A stretch of 64,000 nt of DNA, taken from Chloranthus sessilifolius. Its lineage: Eukaryota; Streptophyta; Magnoliopsida; Chloranthales; Chloranthaceae. Shown piece by piece: positions 52,945 to 63,931 of the stretch. How positions within the stretch are numbered: the stretch's first letter is position 1; every line of letters starts with the position of its first letter. Made by a program: the position numbers and the translations under genes. A model generated the notes under the pieces. That model had not been told where the DNA came from, made no database searches, and saw only the letters and a program-made list of their open reading frames with translations. Location: the NCBI GenBank assembly GCA_021018995.1, contig CM037593.1, positions 43,847,810-43,911,809 of the forward strand. The letters are read 5' to 3'.

Positions 52945-55405
52945 ATGTCCAACTTCCCCCCATCAACATCCATCCAACAAATTCCCTACTTTCCTCCCAT
53001 ACCCACTCCAAATGCACCCCATTTTTCCTATACATCTATCCAAAATACACCCATTATTTCCACATCCACCCATACCATGCCCAATTTTCCAAATCCATCA
53101 TATATCTCCCCATCTACCCAGGTCATGCCCGATTTATTCAGGGTCATGCCCACTTTTTCCCATACATCCATCCCATCCATACCCCATACTTTCCTCTCGT
53201 CAGATGGACCATTTACATCCACCCCCTCACCTAATCCCATGGTCATGATGGATGAAATGGTCAGGGCCTACACAATCTCGAAGGCCTCTCAAAGCCTCCC
53301 CCATCCATCCCACTAAACTCCAAACCCATCCCATACACTCCAAAATCATCCTACTTCCTTCACCCAAAACCCTAATCAACCTCCCATTGTCCATACCATC
53401 CAGGGCTCCCATCAACCATGGGGCCATTGGAGTGGGGCTCAAGGCCCAATAGCCTAGTCCCAAGCCCATCATGTCCCAATACCCCAACCCATGAAGGCCC
53501 AATACCCCAAGCCCATCAAGGCCTGACACCCCAAGCCCATCTAGGCCTAATATCCAAAGCCCATCAAGGCCCAATACCCCAAGCCCATCAAGGCTTAATA
53601 CCCCAAGCCCATCAAGGCCCAATACCCCAAGCCCATCAAGGCTTAATACCCCAAGCCCATCAAGGCCCAATGCCCTACACCCAAGCCCTTCAAGGCTCAA
53701 GCCTGGGAGCCCTATTTTGAAACCCTCCACAATTCCCACAATATCACACATTTGCCCAACAGGCCCCCATTTCCCCTCCAATAATACACCCATTACATCC
53801 AATCTCTCAACATGGCGTAAGCCTCAGTCGTCCACATCCCTCACACCCAATCCAGTATGGGAATCCATCCCACAACATCAACCACCCCCAATTCACCCAT
53901 CCCTTTACCTCTCAAATACATCCCTAAGGATTTCCCCAAATGCAGTGGCCTCATCATGCACTGGCCCGAAATCCATAACTCACCCCGCAAGTTACTCATC
54001 AAAACTTCCCCAATGTATAGTGGTCATGCCAATCACCCATCCAGCCTACTCAGAATCAACAAGATAACCTCACCCTCCCTCCACCATATGTGGACTCACA
54101 GTATGAGGAGGATGAGATCAGGAATAGCGGTGCCTATGCGAGGGCATTCACCAGTTTCAATCCCCCACCACCCGTATTCACCAACCCACCGACAGCCCAA
54201 AGCAAATGGAGGTAGCCTGATGAGGGGCCAGCCCCACCATCAAGGGAATCAGAGTTGTTAAAAGAACAAATGGACAAGATTCAAAAATAGCTACTAAAGA
54301 TGGTCCATGCCATGAAATATTTTGACTTGTGCTTATTTGTAAAAGTCCCTTTACTCCCAAAGTTCAAGGTACCAATCTTTGACAAATATAATGGCACGAG
54401 CCACCCTATTACACATCTTAAGTCCTACTGTGGGGACATGTGCCAGTATGGAGGGGATGAGCGGTTTCTCATAAAATTTTTCCAGAAGAGTCTCACAGGC
54501 CCGACTTTGAGGTGGTTCACTTCCTTGGAACCTTGCACAATTAAAACATGGAAGGATCTGACCCACCTGTTCTAAGAACAGTATGTCCACAATATAGACA
54601 TTGAACCCAGCAAGTCGGAACTAACCCAGCTGAAGCAGAAGCCCAATGAAGCATTTAGTGACTACCTTGGGCGGCGGAGGGCATTGGTAGCTCAGGTAAG
54701 GAATAGAATACTCGATGATGAGCAAATTGAGATGATCTTAAAAATACTCTGCCAGTCATTCCAGATTTTTTGGTGTACCAACAACAGACTAGCTTTGCTG
54801 ACTTGGTGGGAAATATCAATCGTTGTGAGGATGCCATAAGAGAAGGGTGGTTAAAAAAAATCGTAAACAGCGAGGGTCGAAGGTTCACACAACAGAGGAA
54901 CGAGAGAAGAATCAGGGGAGATATACAGATGGTCATAAATACATAACCCAATACCAGCATAACCCTATTCCAATTTAAAGCATCATAACCAGCCCCAACA
55001 CGAAGCGAATCGATACAGAGGATCGGAAGTGGACAAGGGGCACAAAGGATCCCAGAATAAAGAAAGGCCAGCATTGTTTGAGTCTTTACACCTTTGGGAT
55101 AGTCATTGAATATCTTGTTGCCCTTATAGATAGAAAAGTGGTTGGTCACCGTACTCCAGCCACGACCTCGACCAAATCCAATCCCAAGAAATTATGACCC
55201 TAATACCCACTGTAATTTCCACCAAGGACCGGGTCACCCGATCGATCGATGCTTTCCTTTGAAGCATGCAATACAAGATCTAATAGAAGCTAGCAAAATA
55301 TTCCTCCAGCACTTCCCTAGGCGAACTAGCATGCCAATATACATTAGGTACCGTTACCACCACACCCACCAGGTGGAACAGGCCCGAAGCCTACCATTAG
55401 CATGA
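52945..55405 (+). pseudogene. gag: gag of element E, broken
   Basis: The ATG at 52945 begins a Pro/Ser-rich stretch (MSNFPPSTSIQQIPYFPPIP), chosen because it stays in frame with later gag sequence. A repeat array follows (53470-53690). The capsid domain at 54339-54700 reads KFKVPIFDKYNGTSHPITHL, FFQKSLTGPTLRWFTSLEPC, KTWKDLTHLF, then EQYVHNIDIEPSKSEL and EAFSDYLGRRRALVAQV after one stop, as in Tat-lineage gag. A knuckle-like motif near 55203 (CNFHQGPGHPIDRCFPLKHA) matches the Tat CxxHxxxGHxxxxC pattern. Several frameshifts separate the parts. Confidence 0.85.
53470..53690 (+). repeat. Tandem 24-base repeats in gag of element E
   Basis: About nine units of CAAGGCCCAATACCCCAAGC plus CCAT. Units alternate GGCCC and GGCTT in the middle, so units 5-6 and 7-8 form an identical 48-base pair. 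In the gag frame each unit encodes KAQYPKPI, with Q to stop changes (CAA to TAA). Two other frames also stay open. Confidence 0.9.
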
Positions 55406-56460
55406 TAGAGGAAGATGGTGAAGAGTTTAACCCTTTGGAGCATATCCTCACCCGAGAAGACTTTATAGCACCGAGGCAGAGAGATCAATAAGATAGAAGC
55501 ATTGGAGTAATAAAGCCCATGAATTTGGTTGATTACTTTCTCAATCCCACACCCCAGGCAGAACACTTAGATTTGAGGACGTATTTTCCACCACTAGCTC
55601 CCGTCAGCTATGTCCAACCCAATTTATAACAACTGTATGCTGCAGCAATCCCTACCAATTACCCAATGGCAAATTCTGCCCCATATCCCCCTCCAGCATC
55701 GATTAATTACCAGTGGCCCACCCCTATCACCCCACCGCCAATGTAGATACCCATAATCCCCATAAACCCCATTTGGCCCACTTTTGCCACCCCTTCAGCC
55801 TATCCACTTTCAGCAGAGGTTAACCAACTACTATCCACCCATCCCAATGCACCAATCCAAGTACCGCCGAGGCTTGCATCAATTCCATTCCAAATATTTG
55901 AGGATAGAGTCCTAGGCGAGCCCATGATAAATATGATGAAGGCTAACCCCCAAAAACCATCTCAATCAGCCTCCTCTATAAGGCCAGGTAAAGGGGCAGC
56001 ACCTCAGGTGAGGAATTAGGCATCAATGCCCTTAACTCTGGAGGCATCAAATGGCCGCAAATACTACACCACTTCTCAAAAAAAAGAACCTGTAAAAAGT
56101 GAGATGAGCCTTTGGCAGGCAATACCATGTGTATATAAAGACCGGCCTTACCAAGGGCCCATTTTCGAAGAAAAAGAAAAACCCAAAAAAATAAAAGAAA
56201 TACAAAAAAATCCAAAAAAAAATTCTTTCAAAATTCTCGAGAAAATCAAAGAAAATGATGCCTTAATAGAAAATCATGTCCCACATGAAGTTGACCCCTT
56301 TCCTGTAGAAATATAAGAAGAGGTAGGTGTCACGAGTCTGGGCGAGGAAATCCCAATCGAGGAGCTCCCCAATGAGCTCCTTGACCAGTTTGTAGATTTT
56401 AAGCATGGCCCTATGCCAATTGTTGAAGAAATAAAGGACATCAATATAGGGACCAAGGAG
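55406..56460 (+). pseudogene. gag-pol linker of element E; protease not found
   Basis: The frame is that of RT, with about six stops. It contains a Pro-rich stretch (YPPPASINYQWPTPITPPPM), a conserved-looking ASMPLTLEASNGRKYYTTSQ and a lysine-rich stretch (EEKEKPKKIKEIQKNPKKNS). In this position Tat elements normally carry the aspartic protease, but I see no D-S/T-G box and no ILGRPWL-type motif. Confidence 0.6.
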
Positions 56461-57950
56461 ATTCGTAGAATCACTAAGGTTAGAATATCGCCATCTCCTC
56501 AGGAAAGAAAGAGCATGATTGATTTCCTTCGATCATACCAAGTCGTCTGCACATGGTCATACGAGGACATGCCTGGTCTTGATACTGATTTGGTTGAGCA
56601 TGAGTTGCCACTTTATCCAGATGTCAAGACGGTCAAGCAGAAGTTGAGACGACTCAGGCCAGAATGGATGTTGAAAGCAAAGGATGAAGTCATCAAGTAG
56701 TACGATGCAGGGTTTCTCATAGTCTCTAAGTACCCGCAATGGCTAACCAATATCGTCCCTATACCAAGGAAAGATGGAAAGGTTCGCATGTGCATCGACT
56801 TTAGAAACCTGAACAAGGCAAGCCCGAAAGATTACTTCCCGCTGTCACACATTGACATCTTGGTTGATAGCACTGCCAGACATGGGATTCTCTCATTTAT
56901 GGAGGGATTCTCCAGATACAATCAGATCAAGATGGCAGAAGCAGACCGAGAGAAGAGAGCATTCATTACTCCATGGGGAACTTTCTTTTACCGACTCATG
57001 CCATTCGGATTGAAGAATGTTGGGGCGACGCACCAAAGGGCGAGGACAACGCTCTTCCACGACATGATGCACCGAGAAATTGATGTATATGTTGATGATA
57101 TGATAGCTAAGTCTCAAGAAAGAGAGGATCATCTAGTGAACCTCCACACGTTGTTTGAGAGACAGAGAAAATACAGGTTGCATCTAAACCCTCAGAAATG
57201 CGCATTCGATGCAATGTCAGGAAAATGATTAGGCTTCATCATAAACTGAAGAGGCATAGAGGTTGACCCGATGACAGTGAAAGCCATCATCGAAATGCCA
57301 CCACCATCTATCGAGAAAGAAGTCAGAGGGTTCTTGGGTAGGATACAGTACATCAGTCGGTCCATTACACAACTCACTCCCATCTGCACGCCAATCTTCA
57401 ATCTACTGAGGAAAGATTCGCCCATTGAATGAAATGACGACTGTCAAGTAGCATTTGATAGGATCAAGGTCTACCTTCTCAATCTACCAGTATTGGTACC
57501 ACCTGTGCTGGGGAGACCACTCTTAATGTACCTCTCCACAACAGAAGTTTCAATGGGTTGTGTCCTAGGGCAGCATGATGGAACAGGAAGAAGAGAGTAG
57601 TCTATTTACTACCTATGTAAGAAATTCACTGATTATGAGATATACTATTCTCATCTGAAGAAAGCATGCCTAGCTCTCGTTTGGGCTACACAGAGGCTCC
57701 GTCACTACTTGCTATCTCAAGCCGTTCTACTCCTAGCAAGAATGGATCCACTAAAATACTTATTCGAGAAGTCGGCCCTCACTGGGCAAACCACACATTG
57801 GCAACTTATATTATCCAAATTTGACATCACATATGTCACTCAGAAATCGACCAAGGGACAAGCACTCGCCGAGAACCCCTTATCTAATTATGAGCCTTTG
57901 AGAATTGAATTCCTAGGTAAAGATATCTTGTTTATGATCGAGGACGATAC
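56461..57950 (+). pseudogene. pol: RT and first RNase H of element E
   Basis: One frame with about five stops. RT motifs in order: YEDMPGLDTDLVEHELPLYP, KVRMCIDFRNLNKASPKDYF, FSRYNQIKMAEADREKRAFI, YRLMPFGLKNVGATHQRA, catalytic VYVDDMIAKSQEREDHL, FGLKN and LGFI..RGIEVDPMTVKAI. Connection and RNase H: FLGRIQYISRSITQLTPIC, VLGQHDGTG, YYLCKKFTDYEIYYSHLKKA, then ALTGQTTHWQLILSKFDITY. The YVDD box is intact. Stops fall at K./LGF, N./RGI, E./NDD and E./SIY. Confidence 0.92.
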
Positions 57951-58430
57951 AGTGGAGACAGATGAATCTTGGGTAATGCACTTCGATGGGGCAGCAAATG
58001 CCGAAGGTCAAGGAGTTGGCACTTTTCTAACCTCGCCAAAAGAATCTCATATACCAGTCTCCATCAAGCTCAATTTCCCTTGTACTAACAACATGGCCGA
58101 ATATGAAGCCTACGTAGCAGGCCTACAAGCAGCTCTGAACCTAAATCTAACTCATCTCAGGGTATTTGGTGACTCACAGCTAATCATATGCCAAACCAAC
58201 GAATATTGGAAGATGAAAGATGAAAAGCTAGTCTCGTACCATGAGCACCTGAAAGATCTAATCGCGTGTTTTGATGATATTACGTTCTCTTATGTCCCGT
58301 GAGCAAGAAATCGCTTTGCCAATACATTAGCAACATTGGCATCAATGGTTGAAATCCCTTATGGTGTTGAGATGAAGCCAATCATGATTGAACAAAGGAA
58401 TGAGCCCACTTTTTATCTGTAGGTTGTGGA
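57951..58430 (+). pseudogene. Second (archaeal-type) RNase H of element E
   Basis: Continues the RT frame: DESWVMHFDGAANAEGQGVG, FPCTNNMAEYEAYVAGLQAA, LRVFGDSQLIICQTNEYWKM, then one stop and ARNRFANTLATLASM. The first three catalytic residues (D of FDG, E of AEYEA, D of GDS) are kept. The fourth, normally D in A-D-A-L-A, reads N (ANTLA). This extra RNase H is the hallmark of the Tat lineage. Confidence 0.88.
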
Positions 58431-59314
58431 ATCCCAAGGTTTGATGATAAGCCTCCATGCTTCTCAGATATTAAGAATTTCCTCAAAACTCATGCTTTCC
58501 CTGAGGGAATAACTAAGAAGGATAGGCAGACCATCCAACATTTAGCGGTGAATTATGTCATCTGTGGCGAGTGCCTCTCAAGCAGTCATATAACAATATC
58601 CTACCTAGATGCCTAAGTGAAGGTGAGGCAGCCAACATCATGAAGCAGATACATGAGGGGGTATGCGGAGCCCAAGTCAATAGGCACATGCCCGTTAAGA
58701 AGATCCTACGGTAAGGATATTTTTGAACCACCATGAAAATTGACTGTTGCAAGCACGTGCAGAAGTGCTTCAAATGATAAGAACACTCCAACCTGATACA
58801 TGCTCCTGCTATAGATCTATACAGCATGACCACTCCCTAGCCATTTGCCACTTAGGGCCTTGATGTTGTCACGAAGATCAACCCAAAAGTTTCGAACGGG
58901 CACCAGTTCATTTTTGTTGCTATCGAGTACTTCACCAAATGGGTAGAGGTTGCCTCCTATGTGAACATCACAGCTAGTCATGTCGAGAAGTTCATCAAGA
59001 ACAATATTATTTTTTGATTTGGTTGTCCCAAAGACATCATCACAGATAATGGCACCAACTTTACGAACAAGCACATAAGAGCTCTCTTCGAGCAGTACAA
59101 AATCAAACATCATCTCTCATCGCCATATAAACCACAAACCAATGGAGCCGTGGAGGCAGCTAATAAAATAGTAGTCCGAATCCTTGAGAAATGGTCGTCA
59201 CCTACCAAGATTGGAGTGAAATGTTGTCATTTGTATTATGGGCCTATCCAATGTCCATCAGTACCGCTACAGGGGCAACAACCTTTTCCCTGGTGTACGG
59301 AACTGAGGCAGTGT
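58431..59314 (+). pseudogene. int: Integrase of element E, truncated by F
   Basis: The zinc region is HEGVCGAQVNRHMPVKKIL with a partly lost CHKC motif (KCFK followed by two stops). The catalytic core keeps D in GLDVVTKINPK, D in IITDNGTNFTN and E in TNGAVEAANK. KWVEVASYVNITASHVEKFI lies between. It ends in YGTEAVL at 59314, where the F LTR starts. The reading requires several frame changes before 58840. Confidence 0.85.
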
Positions 59315-59842
59315 TGTTAGTTTATTTTAGATGCTATTTATTATTGGTGAGAAAATAGTGGTGAAAACAAATTAATAAGTGGAGAGATGCAACATGGTAA
59401 AAATAGCAAGTCTAAAATATACACAACCTGTAAGATACAAGGCTGATGTAGCAAGTTTTGAGTAAGTAAGAGTTTGTTCCACAGAGAAATTGATCTAGAA
59501 CCCAAAATGGGTTGTATTAGTAGGCCTCTAGATATGGCTACCGATCTGGCAATCCTAGAGAAAGGGAGTTGGGTGTCACAACTACACTAAACTAACACTA
59601 AAAGAGGAGAAAAAAAGTGTAGTCCTATCCTAAAGAAAGGGTTTAAGAAGAAGGTGATGATGGCGTGTGTTAAAACAAAGATAAAAATTGATGGAAAGTA
59701 TGCAACTAAGCTAAGGTGATTTCAGTTTTGTAACTCAAACTTAGAGACTTCTCTGCAGCAATCCTTCAGATGACTAAAAGCACATCTGCAAGGTATGAGG
59801 ATCCAAATCAACTCTTGTGGTTCAACCTGGTCTCCTAAGGCT

Positions 59843-60378
59843 ATAACCTGTCCATTTTAATGGTTACAGGCTATCCAATAGAGAGGATCTAACCACATGA
59901 GTTAAATAAAAAAACCAGTCTGTTCCCAAGGAATGGACTAACCTTAAGGCTATAACCTGTCCACTTAAATGGTCACAGATTATCCAGTAGATTTCCTCCA
60001 CCCAATGGATTAAATCAGAACATAAAAATCATTGCAGACACCATGTTTGCCAAGCTACAAGCTCAGGCATCCGTAGGAGCAAACAACTCTAGAAAAATAA
60101 GTGGAAACCACAATTATATAGAACAATTTGGGGACTTAAGTGCAGCTGGTCATTACTACTAAAGGCCTGCAATGACTTAGCTCACAAGTTTGCAATCTCT
60201 ACAGGGAAATCAGATCTAACATCTGATGGTGGCTATGTAAAATAGAGGGGAGCTTGTTCTTACTACAACCTCTCACAAGGCTACAAGCTAAAGTGCAGAG
60301 GAAAAGAATCCTTCTTAGATCTGTGGCTTAGAATCACCCTAGAGCTATAGTCTATCCACTCAAATGGTCACAGGTTAT
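59843..60378 (-). other. Three LTR hairpins of element F
   Basis: Copies lie at 59843-59874, 59952-59983 and 60347-60378. Sense arms: ATAGCCTGT/ACAGGTTAT (all nine paired, with C-G at pair 5 where D has U-A), ATAATCTGT/ACAGGTTAT (one U-G), and ATAACCTGT/ATAGACTAT (two mismatches). Confidence 0.65.
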
Positions 60379-60834
60379 CCACAGAGGCTATCCAAACCAC
60401 AGAGTTCTGAGATGGAATACGATAATTGCAGCTACCACCATGGTCACAGGGCTACAAGCTCAAGCTTCCATGGGAGTTTCAAATCAGTAAATTCCTAAAT
60501 GCATGGAATAGATCAACGAATACTATAGACAGATAGGAAACCAATAGATTGAATAATCATTAAAACATAAATTTTATTAATTATACAATACTTACAATGA
60601 AATTTCTCAAGACAACAGCCTTGTGCAGAACAACCCTCAACAAATCCCAAAGAATACAAAACTCATTACAAAAACTAAATTAAACTATGCCTAATTGATT
60701 ACAAAGATCACAGCTACTGGGATAAGGAAGGAGAAAAATGGAAAAAGATGGTGATCTAACCCTAACCCCAATCTGCTAGAGCTCACAGCTGATCGAGGTT
60801 GAAGGAAAGATAAGTTTCTAAGTTTAAATTATAG

Positions 60835-60842
60835 TTTATATA
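60835..60842 (-). promoter_or_regulatory. TATA box of the F LTR
   Basis: The minus strand reads ACTGAGTATATAAACT, the same context as the B LTR. Confidence 0.65.
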
Positions 60843-61028
60843 CTCAGTCATTGATGCCTTGGCCAAGAAGAGGTTAATCCCTATTTTATGGCAGGCGTGG
60901 CTTGGTTACAAACCGTGGATGTCTTGGGATGCATGCATAGAGATCAGGGCCTCGGGATGTGTGCCTCGTACCTAGGGTAATCCCCAAAATGCCCCTAAGT
61001 ATAGAATGAGAAGTGGAGAACTTGAGCT

Positions 61029-61640
61029 TCGCGGGGCTGGCTTTACTTGTGCAATGTAGTCATGTGATATGAAGTGTTCTCGTGAGGTAGAATTTAGCTG
61101 GCAAAATTGCTCACATGGTTAAGGGTTAGCTTAGAAGTATATTAATCGTGTAGAAGTCTCTGGCTTGTGGTGCAACTACTTGGCTCTAGAATGCGCTCGT
61201 GTGGAAGAATTTGTAGTGAATTGTCTTAGTTTGAGCAGTAGAGCTTCAGGTAGTTGCTGTCCCGAGGGTCTCACGAAGAAGAGTTTGAATCTCGCCAGGC
61301 TCCTTATGTAGTGAGTAGTACAGCTCGTGCAGTGGATGGTTTAGGCATTTACGCGTGTGAGAGCTGCACGAGAGATTTTTTGAAGCTCTCCTGTGCTTGA
61401 GCTATGCGAGAGCTTCACGAATGGTTGGCATCTTCTGCATGGATGAGCCGTGCGAGAACTCTTCACACAACATTTCTGAGATTTTCCTGCCATGGATTTT
61501 GCGAGAATTTCACGAGTGAGATTTCTGACGCTTCAAGTGCGCTAGTGCTTCACGAGAACTTGGAGTGTGGAGAGCACATTAAGCACGCGACAACTATGCG
61601 AGATAGCTCCCTGAGGCCATTCCTTCACTGAGTTGTGTGA
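61029..61640 (-). promoter_or_regulatory. CTCGCGAG-type motif array in the F LTR
   Basis: About 20 CG words: CTTCGCGGGG, CTCGTGAGG, CTCGTGTGG, CTCACGAAG, CTCGCCAGG, ACGCGTGTGAGAG, CACGAGAG, TGCGAGAGCTTCACGAATGG, CGTGCGAGAAC, TGCGAGAATTTCACGAGTG, CACGAGAAC and TGCGAGATAG. It has the same motif and position as B. Many copies read CACGAG or CTCGTG, the expected deamination products of CTCGCGAG. Confidence 0.65.
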
Positions 61641-62033
61641 GTTCTTTCTGAGTTTGCATATGATGCAAGCCTATGAGCCTTGCGCCAAATGTGCAAGATA
61701 TTTATCTGTGTTATGCTGCTGTGCTCCTTCTGTTGCTACAGCTTCCAACACTTGGGTCCACCAACCATTCCTCCTTTGAACTTCTAGGGTCCACCTTGGC
61801 CTGTAATGTGGTCACCATGGTGTGTGTCACCAAGGTTTATTCTCTGTTCTTACATCAGCTCCACATCATAGCTTGAATTCTCTCTTTTTGGCTTCAAACA
61901 CATGGACCTTTTACTAAGCTGCAACTGTTATTACTAACTACAAAATATACTAAACAAAGGATTATTAGACAGCTCCAAGGTGTAGTAAAGACTAGGTTAA
62001 AAGGTGAAAAGTGGTACTTTTGAATGATTAACA

Positions 62034-62048
62034 CATTCCCAAACCTAA
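62034..62048 (-). other. Polypurine tract of element F
   Basis: The minus strand reads TTAGGTTTGGGAATG before the LTR start TGTTAATC. It has two changes from the tract of C and D. Confidence 0.8.
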
Positions 62049-63931
62049 TCTTTGCTACCCCTTAGGCAAAGCAAAATTTAAACAACTACTCGTGGAATGT
62101 AAATGCAACTTTCATAGGGAGCATAGATGCATTTAGCTTATGCATCAAGCCTTTTAAACCCCTAGGTGATCCCTAGTGGAGGAATGAAGTCTCCTGAGGG
62201 TCTTCAGTGAAGGTACCCACAAACTTCTCAATAAAATAGTTAACAAAAGTGCACACACTATCAAATCATTTTTCACTAAATAGAGCATCAGTCCACCCTT
62301 GACTCTTTTCAAAATGTGAGGACTTTAAACATACGAAATGTATAGACCATTTAATCATGAAAAACTCTTATATGCATGCACATCATTTCCCATTAGCTAA
62401 CAATAAGAAATATAGTAGGTGCATGTCAGTACTAAGCTTACCATTAATTCAAAAATTAGGTTTAAAGAATGCCCAATACATTCAATGTCAGACCCAATGC
62501 TTACTAGGGCTATCTCTCATAAATAAATATGAGGGTTTTCATTTTCACACAGCTCAAGAGTAGTTACAGTCCCCAAATGGGCCTGCAAGCTTGAGCATAG
62601 GCAAGGCTTTTAAATTTTGGCATCATTAACTATTTCTCACCATAGATTTGACAACTCCTCCTCCCCACATAACCTCTCATTCCAATTAGGATCAAAAAGG
62701 TCTTATGGCTGGATTATAATGTGGCTTATGGGTGAAGGTTATAAAGAATGGAAGGGTAAAAAAGATGCAAAATTTAGAAATCAGCAGGTGAAGGAGGTGA
62801 TTGATGACTTCACCTTCTTGAATTCAACATATTTCATCTTCTTGGATATTTTTTAGACTTGAAGTGGCCAGCTTCTCCTCTTATTTTCACTTTTTCCAAT
62901 GAAATTTTCTCTTGACCCCTCTCTCTTCCTTTTCATTAATTTTTTTTTCTATTTTTTTTTTATTTTTCTGAAATGCCACTCTCCTCCTAGCTGCTACATT
63001 GTTGCCCTCCTTTTGTGTTTCTTCTCCATTCACTAAATGTTGACCCTAGCATGTCCATCTTTAACTTCTTCCCTTTTACCTTCTGAATTCTCAGAGTGAG
63101 GGTAGGGTTGAATCAGGTTTATAGGTTTAGGTGCAAATACTCAGGTGTATTTTGAAGAAAATTAGAAATTAAGGCTCAAAAGGTGTATGCAGAAGGGCAG
63201 CTTACTAGGTTTGGTATCTTTAAGCTCAAACTGTCCAAGTGAAGGCCTTGATCCTTTCTTAAATGTCATGTGTACTGTCAGGTATTTCAACTTGGAGATG
63301 CCTAACTTCTAGTGAGGAAATAAACTTAGCCAGTCCTTAGAGCAATAAGAATTGCCAAAGACACTCCTCAAAGAGAAATTTTTTTTTGTAGGCCCAAATC
63401 TCACTAGGTATGGTCTTCCATTGAACTCATGGGCATGTCCTTACCTTTTTCTCCCTTTAATGGTTCACTAAGTGCTGACATAAATGAGTTTTCTAGGTGT
63501 TCACTTCATGGAAATGTTTAAAATTTAAAAGATTTTAATGCCAAAAGGTCTGCAAAATTTTAAATTTCCTCATTTTAAAAGTTTCTTAGGTGAACTTAGC
63601 TCTATTTCTATCTTACTCACTTGATTCTGTTGTACTTAGGTTAACTACTTCGTTGGCATACCTTGCCACACCCCCAAACCTATGAGGAATAGTGTCCTCA
63701 CTGATTTAAAGATAAAGAAATGTGCAGCAGTGTATATTTATAAAAATAACACACAAAACAAGGCAAGCAAAATTAATAAATAAGAGAAATAATCAAAACT
63801 AAACAAAACTCAAACAAAAGATACCAAAAAGAACTTTTATTCATAAAATAGTAATATGTACAATGCAAGTGAAAATAAATATAAAAGTTCCTAGAAATCA
63901 AAGACAACCTAACTAACTACATTTACATAGT
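62049..63931 (-). other. 3' UTR of element F (about 1.9 kb)
   Basis: Contains the structured pre-PPT block (62225-62118), CACCCATAAGCCACA (62720), the GGACATGCCC...GAGATTTGGGCC block (63440-63390) and the hairpin plus second PPT-like tract (63700-63665: TGAGGA, loop, TCCTCA, TAGGTTTGGGGGTGTGGC). Collinear with the 3' UTR of A. No ORF. Confidence 0.78.

Larger units (their letters stand above)
50288..59314 (+). mobile_element. Element E: Tat/Ogre-lineage Ty3/gypsy retrotransposon
   Basis: 5' LTR (50288-51801), tRNA-Arg-type PBS, leader, gag, RT-RNase H, second (archaeal-type) RNase H and integrase up to 59314, where the LTR of F interrupts. The dual RNase H and PBS are diagnostic of the Tat lineage. 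The 3' end lies beyond F, outside the window. Confidence 0.9.
59315..62033 (-). repeat. 3' LTR of element F (about 2.7 kb)
   Basis: Plus strand TGTTAGTTTA...GATTAACA. The left edge could be 59312, because the E sequence and the LTR share TGTTG. It contains the CTCGCGAG array (61029-61640), TATA box (60835-60842), three hairpins and conserved 3'-end block (59420-59487). Confidence 0.88.

Noticed and set aside
52869..53316. Pro-rich ORFs at the start of E gag as host extensin-like genes
   Set aside because: They run in frame towards Tat gag, follow the E PBS and leader, and have no signal peptide.
53227..53802. 191-codon minus-strand ORF rich in GLDGLGVL repeats
   Set aside because: It is the antisense reading of the 24-base repeat in E gag. 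The repeat length keeps all frames open.
61404..61631. 75-codon ORF across the F LTR array
   Set aside because: It is antisense to the element, spans the CTCGCGAG array and has no known domain. Chance reading.
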